From positions 310,001 through 374,000 of the forward strand of contig NZ_JABMKX010000007.1 of assembly GCF_013204885.1 (NCBI RefSeq): a stretch of 64,000 bases of DNA, given 5' to 3'. The stretch is from Paenibacillus tritici. GTDB lineage: Bacteria; Bacillota; Bacilli; Paenibacillales; Paenibacillaceae. The position numbers and the translations under genes are program-made. The notes below the pieces were generated by a model. It saw only the letters and a list, made by a program, of their open reading frames with translations, was not told the origin of the DNA and did no database searches. This document shows positions 45,976 to 54,238 of the stretch, piece after piece. The number at the start of each line of letters is the position of its first letter. Position 1 is the first letter of the stretch.

Positions 45976-46066
45976 AATTTTCACCTCCTTATGGTCTGAG
46001 GCCCCTAATCAGGTCAGGAGCAAGGAACGAGCACAAACATAGACTCGCACCAAATCAATATACCAA

Positions 46067-46096
46067 ATTATATAGATGAATGCAAGTCTTATTCAA
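46067..46096 (-). promoter_or_regulatory. rpsF promoter
   Basis: Minus-strand -35 TTGAAT (46096-46091), 18-bp spacer and a perfect -10 TATAAT (46072-46067). It gives a leader of about 85 nt before rpsF. Such leaders often hold an S6:S18 autoregulatory motif, which I could not confirm here. Confidence 0.6.
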
Positions 46097-46222
46097 GCAT
46101 CCAGATGCTGGTGCTACAGAAAGATAATGCTCCCTGTTCCCCTCAAGCTGCCTGAGTAATCCCGGGTGGACGGGGCCACAATATAACAGCTTCATCATCT
46201 TACAACAGGAGGTATCCATACC

Positions 46223-46420
46223 ATGGGCGAACAAACAGAATACGAAAAGGGCGACAAGGCCCCCAACCCGGGTGTCTACACTGAAGTAGGCGAAGCCCGC
46301 AGCTTCCATACCGAGATTCAGAATCCGAAACGGATCGAAATGGAGAAGGGCGACACTTTTCCCGAGACCTCCAACAAGAACCGTAAATGGAAAAAAGTCG
46401 AGAAGGCACGCGTCCATTAA
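46223..46420 (+). CDS. YjzC family small protein
   Basis: 65 residues, very hydrophilic: MGEQTEYEKGDKAPNPGVYT, then VGEARSFHTEIQNPKRIEME and a basic tail WKKVEKARVH. This matches the YjzC family of Bacillales, whose function is unknown. The ATG follows CAGGAGGT. It is divergent from rpsF and stands against the replication direction. Confidence 0.85.
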   Translation: MGEQTEYEKGDKAPNPGVYTEVGEARSFHTEIQNPKRIEMEKGDTFPETSNKNRKWKKVEKARVH

Positions 46421-46499
46421 TTTAGTAAGGCAACAGGTATAAAACCATCCAGTCTGCACATACTATACCCAGGCAGTACAAAAGAGAGGTGTGGTTCCG

Positions 46500-46568
46500 T
46501 TGAACGTCGCAGACGAACACGATCACAGGGATTCTGAATCAGCAACTATCGTAACCCGGGACGAGTGA
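46500..46568 (+). CDS. Possible 22-residue leader-type peptide
   Basis: TTG start with AGAGAGGTG at about 9 nt, encoding MNVADEHDHRDSESATIVTR-DE. It lies between yjzC and a strong plus-strand terminator, so it would be transcribed. There is no family evidence, and a non-coding RNA explanation is equally open. Confidence 0.3.
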   Translation: MNVADEHDHRDSESATIVTRDE

Positions 46569-46667
46569 AGCTGGCCCGATAAAAAAGGCATCAGCTTTGG
46601 TATGACCCAATCACAGTAGTAGCTACAGACAGAGACTTCCGAACATCATTGATGTACTGCCTCTTGA

Positions 46668-46695
46668 AGAGAGACCTTAACCGGTCTCTCTTTTT
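46668..46695 (+). terminator. Terminator downstream of yjzC
   Basis: A 9-bp perfect stem (AGAGAGACC pairing with GGTCTCTCT) with 6-nt loop, then a plus-strand T-run. It lies about 250 bp after yjzC, leaving a long trailer that may hold the 22-codon frame or a small RNA. Confidence 0.85.
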
Positions 46696-46741
46696 GCATC
46701 CCGTATAAGGATGATAAGACGCTATATGACGCAACAAAAAA

Positions 46742-46764
46742 GCCTCCGTATCAGAACGGAGGGC
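46742..46764 (-). terminator. Terminator of tRNA-Ser
   Basis: A 7-bp or longer stem (CCTCCGT pairing with ACGGAGG) followed by TTTTTT on the minus strand, 28 bp past the tRNA 3' end. Confidence 0.85.
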
Positions 46765-46791
46765 TCGTAGTTAAGGATATAATTGCTGAAG

Positions 46792-46882
46792 TGGCGGAGA
46801 GGGTGGGATTCGAACCCACGCACGCTGTGACACGCCTAACTGATTTCGAGTCAGCCCCCTTGGGCCTCTTGGGTACCTCTCC
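46792..46882 (-). tRNA. tRNA-Ser (anticodon CGA)
   Basis: 91 nt including an encoded CCA. Acceptor stem GGAGAGG/CCTCTCC with discriminator G, TA at positions 8-9, anticodon loop CTCGAAA giving anticodon CGA (reads UCG), a long variable arm typical of serine tRNAs and the T-loop GGTTCGAATCC. It has its own terminator. Confidence 0.93.
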
Positions 46883-46959
46883 GCAGCAAGAATTATTGTA
46901 TCATGCCAGCATTACAATTGCAAGCTTATTGTACTAACGTTTCGCCTCCTGCGGCAAGC

Positions 46960-47172
46960 TTAATTATTCTCTGCTCCGCCCTCCGCTGAATGCAGAACCT
47001 TCTTCATATTCTTCTCGAATTTGGCCCGGGGAATGAGGACACTATGCTGACAGCCTGTACACTTAATCCGGATATCCATCCCCATACGGATGATCTCCAT
47101 CTCGTTCGTTCCGCAGGGATGCTGCTTCTTCATCTGTACTATATCACCCAGCCCGAATACTTTGCGTTCCAT
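46960..47172 (-). CDS. DUF951 family protein
   Basis: 70 residues. ATG at 47172 overlaps the mscS stop as TGATG, with GGGGG 7 nt upstream. The fold is a small beta protein: KVFGLGDIVQMKKQHPCGTNEMEIIRMGMDIRIKC-like signature ending in CTGCQHSVLIPRAKFEKN; three cysteines (HPCG, KCTGC) may bind metal. Function unknown. Linkage to mscS near the origin is common in Bacillales. Confidence 0.88.
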   Translation of the reverse strand: MERKVFGLGDIVQMKKQHPCGTNEMEIIRMGMDIRIKCTGCQHSVLIPRAKFEKNMKKVLHSAEGGAENN

Positions 47173-48206
47173 CACTCTTCCCCCTCTTCTCCCTCTTGCG
47201 CAGCAGCCACCTGTCTTCTGGGGCCTGCCTCATGCTCCTCACGGGCTCTGCGGGCGTCATCTGCGAGTTCCTGCTCACGCAACGCTTGTGCCTCCCTTGC
47301 TTCTCTTTCCGCCTGCTCACGGGCCTCCTGCTCGGCCTTAGCCGCTTCCAGGGCACTCTGCTTCTCCAGCGCCTGCTTAATATCATTCTGAATCTGCCGT
47401 TCAGCCGCATCCCTGGCATTAGGCATACAATTCGCCGCTACCCGGATGACATACTCCGATGTGCTCATCGACTGGATTCCCAGAATGTTAGGATAGGCAA
47501 TGACGCTTGAACTCCGCTCCTCGATTCCCTGAAGCGCCTCACCGATCAATGAGAGGGTAGCTTCAAGTCCCCGCTCTATTTTGACCGGAACATCGACTAC
47601 TGCCAGTGCATTCGCCAGCGAATAATTCGTGACATTAACAATCGTGCCATTGGGAATGATATGTACCTCTCCCGTAGCGCTTAGCAGCCTTGTCGTTCTC
47701 AGGCCAATCATCTCCACCGTCCCCTTATAGGTTCCGCTCTGGATGACATCGCCGACTGCAAATTGATCCTCAAAAATGATAAAGAATCCGGTAATCACAT
47801 CTTTGACCAAACTTTGCGCGCCGAACCCTATAGCCAGTCCGACAACCCCGGCCCCGGCGAGCAGCGGCTTCAGATCGAAGTTGAACTCCGACAGAACCAG
47901 CAGAATCATGGTGAAGTTACAGAAGAAGCTAACCACATTCTTCATCAGCCCGCCTACCGTGGAGAAACGGCGGTTATTTGCTAACATTCTCCCCCTCGTC
48001 TCCCGCTCCAGGGAACGGTCAATAACGCCCGAGACCACTCTGATAATCACCCGGGTCAGAATGAAGATCAGGAGAATCCGTATCCCCGCAAACAGCACGG
48101 CGGCCCACATATCCATATTGGTTATCCAGTCCCATATTCTATCCTTGAAGCGGACTGCATCCTTGAGGGCTTCTCCGCCAGTTGTTTCCAGTATCCAGTT
48201 ATTCAT
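47172..48206 (-). CDS. MscS family mechanosensitive channel
   Basis: 344 residues. One or two membrane helices, a pore helix with the GAGVVGLAIGFGAQSLVKDVITG signature, and a cytoplasmic MscS beta domain (FEDQFAVGDVIQSGTYKGTVEMIGLRTTRL, IPNGTIVNVTNYS). The family body ends near residue 280; the last 60 residues are an Ala/Glu/Arg-rich, coiled-coil-like tail ending EGEEGEE, not usual for YkuT/YggB. It releases solutes on hypo-osmotic shock. It overlaps DUF3343 at its start by 8 bp and DUF951 by one base at its end. Confidence 0.92.
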   Translation of the reverse strand: MNNWILETTGGEALKDAVRFKDRIWDWITNMDMWAAVLFAGIRILLIFILTRVIIRVVSGVIDRSLERETRGRMLANNRRFSTVGGLMKNVVSFFCNFTMILLVLSEFNFDLKPLLAGAGVVGLAIGFGAQSLVKDVITGFFIIFEDQFAVGDVIQSGTYKGTVEMIGLRTTRLLSATGEVHIIPNGTIVNVTNYSLANALAVVDVPVKIERGLEATLSLIGEALQGIEERSSSVIAYPNILGIQSMSTSEYVIRVAANCMPNARDAAERQIQNDIKQALEKQSALEAAKAEQEAREQAEREAREAQALREQELADDARRAREEHEAGPRRQVAAAQEGEEGEE

Positions 48207-48474
48207 CGAACCCCTCCTTCTCCTCCACCTCTACATAACCATCACCATGAGCGGCTTTGGCATAGATTCCGCGGATTTCTATATTCTGCTCTGACACAAG
48301 GACCCGTACCTCTTCCAGAGCATTCCGGTAGAATTGGATCGACATCGCACAGCCGGCAGTGATCTCCTTGGGTGTAGGAAATATATCAATTTCAATCTCC
48401 GCATATTCAAGCAGCATCTCAGCGCGCAGCGCCTGCTGGGTCGAATCAAAGGCTATCAACAATTCCTCTTCCAA
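48199..48474 (-). CDS. DUF3343 (putative Se/S carrier-like) protein
   Basis: 91 residues from a TTG at 48474 with GGAGG 10 nt upstream; a longer frame to 48537 has no ribosome site. Core IAFDSTQQALRAEMLLEYAE, DIFPTPKEITAGCAMSIQF with a conserved single cysteine (AGCA) is the DUF3343 signature, resembling a thiol carrier. Family members often neighbour cysteine desulfurase-like enzymes in sulfur or selenium pathways; one is encoded 1.5 kb upstream on the same strand. It overlaps mscS by 8 bp. Confidence 0.82.
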   Translation of the reverse strand: MEEELLIAFDSTQQALRAEMLLEYAEIEIDIFPTPKEITAGCAMSIQFYRNALEEVRVLVSEQNIEIRGIYAKAAHGDGYVEVEEKEGFDE

Positions 48475-48674
48475 CTTCAGGCCGCCTCCTTCTGGGCTAT
48501 TCGTCCTATCTATTGCTGCCATAGTATAAAAAACCACTCTTATCCATATACTAGGATCATCAGAAATCTCTTCCGCGGACTTAAACTTTGCGTGATCAGC
48601 AGCCTTGCTGCCAGCCTCTTCATCAGCTGATCTTTCCCGTAATTCGCAGTCGCCGCCTCAGAAAGGACGATTAT

Positions 48675-49283
48675 ATGAATTTCTCTTCTAAAGCTCCGTC
48701 ATTGCCAGAGCCATCCTGTTTAAAAATATCACATGCTGACCCCAATATCTATTCTGCTATTACCCATCGGCTGCTTTTTCACATTTCAAGGACCCGTCCC
48801 GATACGCCCATTGTGATTATCTGCGTGGGAACGGACCGCTCTACCGGCGATTCACTCGGCCCGCTGGTCGGCACTACCCTGGCCCGCTTTCACAGCCCCC
48901 TGTTCCATCTTTATGGAACGCTGGAAGATCCGGTACATGCCATTAACCTGGAAGAGACCCTCTCCCTCGTGTATGAGAAGCACCATAACCCATTCATCAT
49001 CGCCATTGATGCCTGTCTGGGCCAATCCACCAGTGTCGGCTGCATTCAAGTCGTTGAAGGGCCTCTACGGCCGGGCGCGGGGGTCAATAAGCAGCTTCCG
49101 CCGGTTGGGGATATCCATTTGACGGGTATTGTAAATGTCGGGGGATTCATGGAATACTTCGTATTACAGAACACAAGATTAAGCCTTGTGATGCGATTGT
49201 CGGATATCATTGCCTCCAGCCTCTACTCAGCCTTGAAGCAATGGAATCTTCACTCTAAATCTGCTGCAACGCGAGAGCAATAA
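48675..49283 (+). CDS. yyaC: YyaC, spore protease-related protein
   Basis: 202 residues; ATG at 48675 with AAAGGA upstream. The core PIVIICVGTDRSTGDSLGPLVG and IAIDACLGQSTSVGCI, then GAGVNKQLPPVGDIHLTGIVNVGG, matches YyaC, which shares a fold with the GPR spore protease and hydrogenase maturation peptidases. It is associated with sporulation. It overlaps DUF4446 tail to tail by 29 bp and is on the plus strand, breaking the minus-strand run. Confidence 0.9.
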   Translation: MNFSSKAPSLPEPSCLKISHADPNIYSAITHRLLFHISRTRPDTPIVIICVGTDRSTGDSLGPLVGTTLARFHSPLFHLYGTLEDPVHAINLEETLSLVYEKHHNPFIIAIDACLGQSTSVGCIQVVEGPLRPGAGVNKQLPPVGDIHLTGIVNVGGFMEYFVLQNTRLSLVMRLSDIIASSLYSALKQWNLHSKSAATREQ

Positions 49284-49755
49284 CTTCCTTCTCCTCCGGA
49301 GACAGCGGGTATGGCGACTCCCCTTTTTCAAGGGGCTTGGCATAGATATATGAGTTCTCGCGGTTGTGCAGACTGCTCAGCACAATTCCGCTATGGTTGT
49401 CATCCAGTATGGCAAGCGAGAAGCTCAGGTCATTGCCGCGCTCTCCAAAAGCATTATAGCGCTTAATCGCCACCTTCGATTTCATGCCGCGCATTTTGGC
49501 GTGTGCCGCTTCAATAAGCACCTTCTGCTCCTGCTGCGCCTCCTCCAGCATATCTCCCTGATTCTTCAGATTGACCAGAAGACTCTCCAGATCCTCTATA
49601 CCATTGCCGCTCATCATTGCTTCATATTTCCGCCGCATTTTGCGAAGCCTTGCTCCCTGGACAATAATCATCACCGCCATCAGCACGATTACCACGGCAA
49701 ACCCCATGATGAACAATGATAATTGTTCACTTATGATTTCATTTAGTTCCGACAT
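49255..49755 (-). CDS. DUF4446 membrane protein
   Basis: 166 residues. A signal-anchor helix (about 14-34, LFIMGFAVVIVLMAVMIIVQ) precedes a short coiled coil and the conserved RYNAFGERGNDLSFSLAILDDNHSGIVLSSLH domain of DUF4446. Function unknown. It is conserved near spo0J in Firmicutes. The region 49756-50021 behind it holds nothing recognisable. Confidence 0.88.
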   Translation of the reverse strand: MSELNEIISEQLSLFIMGFAVVIVLMAVMIIVQGARLRKMRRKYEAMMSGNGIEDLESLLVNLKNQGDMLEEAQQEQKVLIEAAHAKMRGMKSKVAIKRYNAFGERGNDLSFSLAILDDNHSGIVLSSLHNRENSYIYAKPLEKGESPYPLSPEEKEVIALALQQI

Positions 49756-50021
49756 TATGGATCATCCTTTATACAAATATAAGAATTCGTTGGTTTCACA
49801 TGATATATAAGACGCACTTAAGATTGAACTTGAAGCTTCATCGTCACTGCGGTGAACATTTGGACTTTCGGCCGCTGTTGTCCCCAGATTTCTCGATTTA
49901 TTCCGCTCTTCGCGGTGGAAATCCGGTGACAAAGGCGGTCGCTACCGCTCCTCCAGTTCCAAATTCCCCCTCCGCTTCTTTTGCTTTTTGTTTATTTCTT
50001 TAGCACTTCTTATATAGCTTG

Positions 50022-51185
50022 TTATTTTGCACGTAATACGCCGAACATCTCCTTCACGGCCGTTACCAGCCTATCCACATCCGCTTCCGTTGAACTCACT
50101 CCGACACTGGCTCTTACCGCCCCGCTATCCAAGGTATCTGCAGCTTTATGAGCCAGCGGCGTACAATGCATACCGGCACGCACGGCAATATTATATTCGC
50201 GGTCCAGGCGATGCGCAATATTGGCCGATTCTTGTCCTTCAATAGTAAAAGCGACAATTCCGCTGCGCTGAGCACCCGGCGCCGGGCCGAGAATCCGAAT
50301 GGCCGGAACAGCAGCTAGTCCCTCCATCAGCAGCTGCGTGAGCTTCCATTCCTGCTTATGAATCTGTTCTATTCCCAAAACCTTGACTGCCTTCACGCCA
50401 GCCAGTAATCCGGCTATCCCCACTGCATTCTGTGTCCCCGCCTCATAACGATCTGGACGAACACTTGGCTGATCACTGTTCTCTGACTGGCTGCCCGTCC
50501 CTCCATGCATTAGAGGCTCCAGATCCAGCGCGGGAGATATATACAGACCACCGGTCCCTTGCGGTCCCAGCAGCCCTTTGTGTCCCGGAAATGCCAGCAG
50601 ATCAATATTCATTGCGGACACATCAATATCCAGCGCCCCTGCACTCTGCGCAGCATCGACCAGAAATACCGCCCCATGTAATTTCACAATATCACCAATA
50701 TCCCCGATAGGCAGAATACTTCCAAGGAGATTGGAGCTATGGTTGCAGATCACCATCCGGGTGTTATGCCGTAGAGAACGCTGAAGCTCCTGTAGATCGA
50801 GTTGACCCTCAGGGCTTACCTGTACATAATCCACTTCAATCCCGATCGTCCGGCGCAAATATTCCAAAGGTCTGCGTACAGAATTATGCTCCGTCATCGT
50901 GGAGATGACATGATCCCCTGGTTGAAGTGTACCCTTAATAGCCATATTTAGCCCCATAGTAGTGTTATGAGTAAAGGCAATATCCTGGGCATTAGATACA
51001 CCGAACAGCTCTGCCAGGAACGCCCGGGCTCGCACCAGCACCCTTCCCGTTCCAATAGCCAGCGAATGGTTTCCGCGTCCGGCATTTGCTCCTGACTGCT
51101 GCAAGGCTTCCATCATCGCTGCCGCCACCTCAGGCGGCTTAGGCCATGAAGTAGCTGCATGATCGAGATATACCAGCCTGTCCAT
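50022..51185 (-). CDS. Cysteine desulfurase-like PLP enzyme (class V aminotransferase)
   Basis: 387 residues. N-terminal YLDHAATSWPKPPEV, PLP lysine in AFPGHKGLLGPQG, TEHNS and HSSNLLG active-site segments, and a C-terminal RAGMHCTPLAHK loop with the catalytic-type cysteine. It belongs to the EF2568-type cysteine desulfurase family related to SufS/CsdA. It may mobilise sulfur from cysteine; the DUF3343 carrier-like gene is a possible partner. The ATG has GGAGGTG upstream. Confidence 0.88.
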   Translation of the reverse strand: MDRLVYLDHAATSWPKPPEVAAAMMEALQQSGANAGRGNHSLAIGTGRVLVRARAFLAELFGVSNAQDIAFTHNTTMGLNMAIKGTLQPGDHVISTMTEHNSVRRPLEYLRRTIGIEVDYVQVSPEGQLDLQELQRSLRHNTRMVICNHSSNLLGSILPIGDIGDIVKLHGAVFLVDAAQSAGALDIDVSAMNIDLLAFPGHKGLLGPQGTGGLYISPALDLEPLMHGGTGSQSENSDQPSVRPDRYEAGTQNAVGIAGLLAGVKAVKVLGIEQIHKQEWKLTQLLMEGLAAVPAIRILGPAPGAQRSGIVAFTIEGQESANIAHRLDREYNIAVRAGMHCTPLAHKAADTLDSGAVRASVGVSSTEADVDRLVTAVKEMFGVLRAK

Positions 51186-51278
51186 TTCTCCACCTCCGTT
51201 TTTCCGGTTTAAAAAACATATCCCTCCATATCCGTATTAAGGATATCTCAGGATATGTTTTCGGCACAAATATCCACA

Positions 51279-52121
51279 TCAGTTCCCCAGCAGCTCCAGT
51301 AATCTTTCCAGGTCTTGGGCACTGTAATAGTTTAATTCGATTTTCCCTTTTTCCTTGCCTTGTTTGATCTTGACCGTTGTCTTGAAGCGCTCCCGCAATA
51401 CTTCCTCAACATTATCAATATAAGGATCACGTTTGACGACCTTTGCCTTGATTCCGTTAGCCGGTTTGCGGTCAAGATTCTTCACTACCTCTTCAAGCTC
51501 TCTAACACTCCATTGAAGCTCTACACACTGCTCAGCTAGTTGCTTGATCATCTCCGGGTCTTTCAGAGCGACAATCGCCCGGGCATGTCCCATTGAAATT
51601 GTTCCACGTGAAACATAATCCTTCACTTCCTCCGGCAGACTAAGCAGCCGCAAAAAGTTAGCGATATGTGATCTGGACTTTCCGACCTTAAGTGATAGCT
51701 CCTCCTGGGTCAGCGAGAATTGATCCATTAAGCCTTGATAGGCTACTGCGATTTCCATGGCGTTGAGATTCTCACGCTGCAGATTCTCTATCAGAGCTAT
51801 CTCCATAACCTGCTGATCACTGAGACTGCGTACCACTGCTGGAATAGTAGCTTTACCACAATACTGCGATGCCCGGAATCTGCGTTCCCCGGCAATAATC
51901 TCATACCCTTTTAAGACACTACGAACAATGATTGGCTGAATTACCCCATGCTGTCTTATGGATTCTGCAAGCTCCTGGATAGCCTCTTCATTGAAGTCCT
52001 TCCGCGGCTGATAGGGATTGGCTCTCAGCTGCGTCAGCGGAATTTCAACCACCTTGTCATCCTCGTTTATCGACAGAGAAGGTATCAATGCATCCAAGCC
52101 TTTCCCCAAACGCTTACTCAT
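51279..52121 (-). CDS. parB: ParB/Spo0J chromosome-partition protein
   Basis: 280 residues. CTP-binding ParB domain with PYQPR and GERRFRAS, a helix-turn-helix (EELSLKVGKSRSHIANFLRL) and a C-terminal dimer domain. The SRS/ANF/MGHAR positions are of the parS-reading type. It loads and slides on DNA from parS, recruits SMC and stimulates Soj. It overlaps soj by 8 bp, and a perfect parS lies inside the gene at 51600-51615. Confidence 0.96.
   Translation of the reverse strand: MSKRLGKGLDALIPSLSINEDDKVVEIPLTQLRANPYQPRKDFNEEAIQELAESIRQHGVIQPIIVRSVLKGYEIIAGERRFRASQYCGKATIPAVVRSLSDQQVMEIALIENLQRENLNAMEIAVAYQGLMDQFSLTQEELSLKVGKSRSHIANFLRLLSLPEEVKDYVSRGTISMGHARAIVALKDPEMIKQLAEQCVELQWSVRELEEVVKNLDRKPANGIKAKVVKRDPYIDNVEEVLRERFKTTVKIKQGKEKGKIELNYYSAQDLERLLELLGN
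51600..51615. promoter_or_regulatory. parS site
   Basis: TGTTCCACGTGAAACA is an exact match to the bacterial parS consensus, located inside parB itself, as in B. subtilis. Confidence 0.95.
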
Positions 52122-52875
52122 AAGAGATCACTTCCTTTGCCAGCTCTAAATATACTTCCGCCCCTTTGGAACGGGAATCATAAGTGATAATGGATTGTCC
52201 GTGTGAAGGAGCTTCACTTAAGCGTACATTACGCGGGATAATCGTTCTGTATACCTTTTCCTGGAAATATTTCTTCACTTCTTCAATAACTTGAATCCCC
52301 AGATTGGTGCGGGCATCAAGCATGGTAAGCAATACGCCTTCTATTTTGAGATGCGGATTAAGATTCTTCTGGACCAGCCGTACGGTATTGAGAAGCTGGC
52401 TTAGTCCTTCAAGCGCATAGTATTCGCATTGGATAGGAATGATCACTGAATCTGCTGCTGTCAGAGAGTTAATGGTAAGAATACCCAAGGATGGAGGGCA
52501 ATCAATGATAATATAATCATAGTTGGCCTTAACTGCATTCAGTGCCTTCTTCAGCTTCAGTTCTCTGGAAATCGTGGAGACCAGTTCGATCTCGGCTCCT
52601 GCCAGTTGAATAGTTGCCGGAATAATATGAAGACCTTCGATCCGGGTCTCCAATATCGTCTCCTGCGGGTCTACTTCATTAATTAGAATATCATAAATGC
52701 AATTTGCTACATCCGCTTTGTTGACGCCAACGCCGCTCGTAGTGTTGCCTTGGGGGTCAATATCAACGAGCAGCACTCTCTTCCCCAGAGTAGCCATACC
52801 GGCACCCAGGTTCACAGAGGTTGTTGTTTTACCGACCCCGCCTTTTTGATTTGCTATGGCAATAATCTTGGACAC
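52114..52875 (-). CDS. parA: ParA/Soj partition ATPase
   Basis: 253 residues, GTG start with GAGGTG upstream. Deviant Walker A KGGVGKTTTSVN, Walker A' VLLVDIDPQGNTT and Walker B DCPPSLGILTINS of the ParA/Soj family, with short chain and no HTH. It regulates DnaA activity and, with Spo0J, origin segregation and sporulation timing. Confidence 0.96.
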   Translation of the reverse strand: MSKIIAIANQKGGVGKTTTSVNLGAGMATLGKRVLLVDIDPQGNTTSGVGVNKADVANCIYDILINEVDPQETILETRIEGLHIIPATIQLAGAEIELVSTISRELKLKKALNAVKANYDYIIIDCPPSLGILTINSLTAADSVIIPIQCEYYALEGLSQLLNTVRLVQKNLNPHLKIEGVLLTMLDARTNLGIQVIEEVKKYFQEKVYRTIIPRNVRLSEAPSHGQSIITYDSRSKGAEVYLELAKEVISYE

Positions 52876-53037
52876 TTATTTCACCTCGAATTGTTTAGAA
52901 AGAATCATCTTGTAGTTCATAGCTGTTGACGGCATAATCATCTGGATCTACGGCATCACATTTGCGAAATGTTGACAAATATACATAAACTAATTCTTAG
53001 AATGTATGTGTGATAACGTTTGGGGCTGGTCATAGAA

Positions 53038-53065
53038 AAGGCGGCCAACACCTCAGGGCCGCCTT
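53038..53065 (-). terminator. noc terminator
   Basis: A 9-bp perfect stem (AAGGCGGCC pairing with GGCCGCCTT) with 10-nt loop and TTCT on the minus strand, 16 bp past the noc stop. Confidence 0.75.
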
Positions 53066-53081
53066 CAGCTTTTGAAACCAT

Positions 53082-53897
53082 TTATCTTTTTGGAATTTGG
53101 ATAACAATCTCATAATGATCGCCACGATCATTCTCGGAGGTTTTGATCTCCATGCCTGAACCGGTCACCATGTCTATAGATTGACGAATTGTATTAAGAG
53201 CGAGACGAACATCTTTGGTATAGGAGGTCCGTTTTGATTTTTTGGTCTGGGTAACGGCCTTATAGAAGGCGATACGTGCTTCCGTTTGCTTAACATTTAA
53301 CTCTTTGGAGATGATTTCAGCCAGAACCTTAAGCTGCATCTCTTCGCTGTCCAGAGATAAGAGCGAACGTGCATGACGCTCCGTGATTTTTCTTTCCATC
53401 AATGCAGTCTTGACCTGCTCCGGCAAATTCAGCAAGCGGATTTTGTTGGCTATCGTGGATTGGCTTTTGCCAAGCCGCTGTGCTAGACTTTCCTGGGTCA
53501 ATTGATGTAGATCAATGAGCTTCTGATAGGCAATGGCTTCTTCTATAGAAGTTAAGCCCTCACGCTGCAGATTCTCAATCAGTGCAATGGAAGCTGCCTG
53601 TGAATCATTGAACTCCCGGACAAGCGCTGGAATCGTCTCCATGCCCAGCTTCTTGACCGCCCGCCAGCGTCTCTCACCTGCAATAATCTCATACTGGGAA
53701 TCACGCATACGCACAACGATCGGCTGGATAACTCCATGAGTTTTGATAGTCTGACATAACTCATCTATCTTGTCATCATCAAAAATGGTCCGCGGCTGAT
53801 ACGGGCTGCTGATGACCTCATGAACCGGGATTTGTTTGATCTCTTCTCCGCTGCTCCGCTCGGTAAATCCAAAAAGCTTGGTGAATTGTTCTTTCAT
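53082..53897 (-). CDS. noc: Nucleoid occlusion protein Noc
   Basis: 271 residues; the ATG at 53897 (MKEQFTKLFGF) matches the amphipathic membrane-targeting N-terminus of Bacillus Noc, so it is preferred over the GTG and ATG just upstream. ParB-like CTP domain (PYQPRTIFDDDKIDEL, GERRWRAV) and HTH where ParB SRS/ANF/MGHAR are replaced by SQS/ANK/ERHAR, the changes that switch specificity from parS to Noc sites. It prevents division over the nucleoid. Confidence 0.93.
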   Translation of the reverse strand: MKEQFTKLFGFTERSSGEEIKQIPVHEVISSPYQPRTIFDDDKIDELCQTIKTHGVIQPIVVRMRDSQYEIIAGERRWRAVKKLGMETIPALVREFNDSQAASIALIENLQREGLTSIEEAIAYQKLIDLHQLTQESLAQRLGKSQSTIANKIRLLNLPEQVKTALMERKITERHARSLLSLDSEEMQLKVLAEIISKELNVKQTEARIAFYKAVTQTKKSKRTSYTKDVRLALNTIRQSIDMVTGSGMEIKTSENDRGDHYEIVIQIPKR

Positions 53898-54166
53898 TCC
53901 GTTCATAACCACCTAATTTCGTTATAGTACGATCCTCATAAACCTTTCCTGCGAAAAGCTAATCGTACAGCGTAAGAAAGTATATCCAGTATTGATACAA
54001 ACGATATACCCGGTTGTTGGCCTTAACGGCCATTCATATCTATTGAAAGTCTTACTATAGTATTCTATCACTTTTCTGCTAATAATCCTATTCTCCATAG
54101 TGACCTATTTTTCCTGCATTTCATCTTATATAGAGGAATCTATCCGGTGAGAATGATAACAAAAAA

Positions 54167-54200
54167 AAGATCAAGCTCATATCATCATGAGCTTGATCTT
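54167..54200 (-). terminator. rsmG terminator
   Basis: A 14-bp perfect stem (AAGATCAAGCTCAT pairing with ATGAGCTTGATCTT), 6-nt loop, and TTTTTTTT on the minus strand. The rest of the 341-bp gap (53898-54238) holds no gene; it contains the parS site and AT-rich sequence before noc. Confidence 0.92.
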
Positions 54201-54222
54201 AAACCTAACGCTGCCAATTCTT

Positions 54223-54238
54223 TGTTTCACGTGAAACA
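54223..54238. promoter_or_regulatory. parS site
   Basis: TGTTTCACGTGAAACA, a perfect palindrome and accepted parS variant, abutting the rsmG stop codon and just before its terminator. Confidence 0.93.

Noticed and set aside
45976..46060. S6:S18 ribosomal leader motif before rpsF
   Set aside because: The expected CCG-containing bulge and stem could not be identified confidently.
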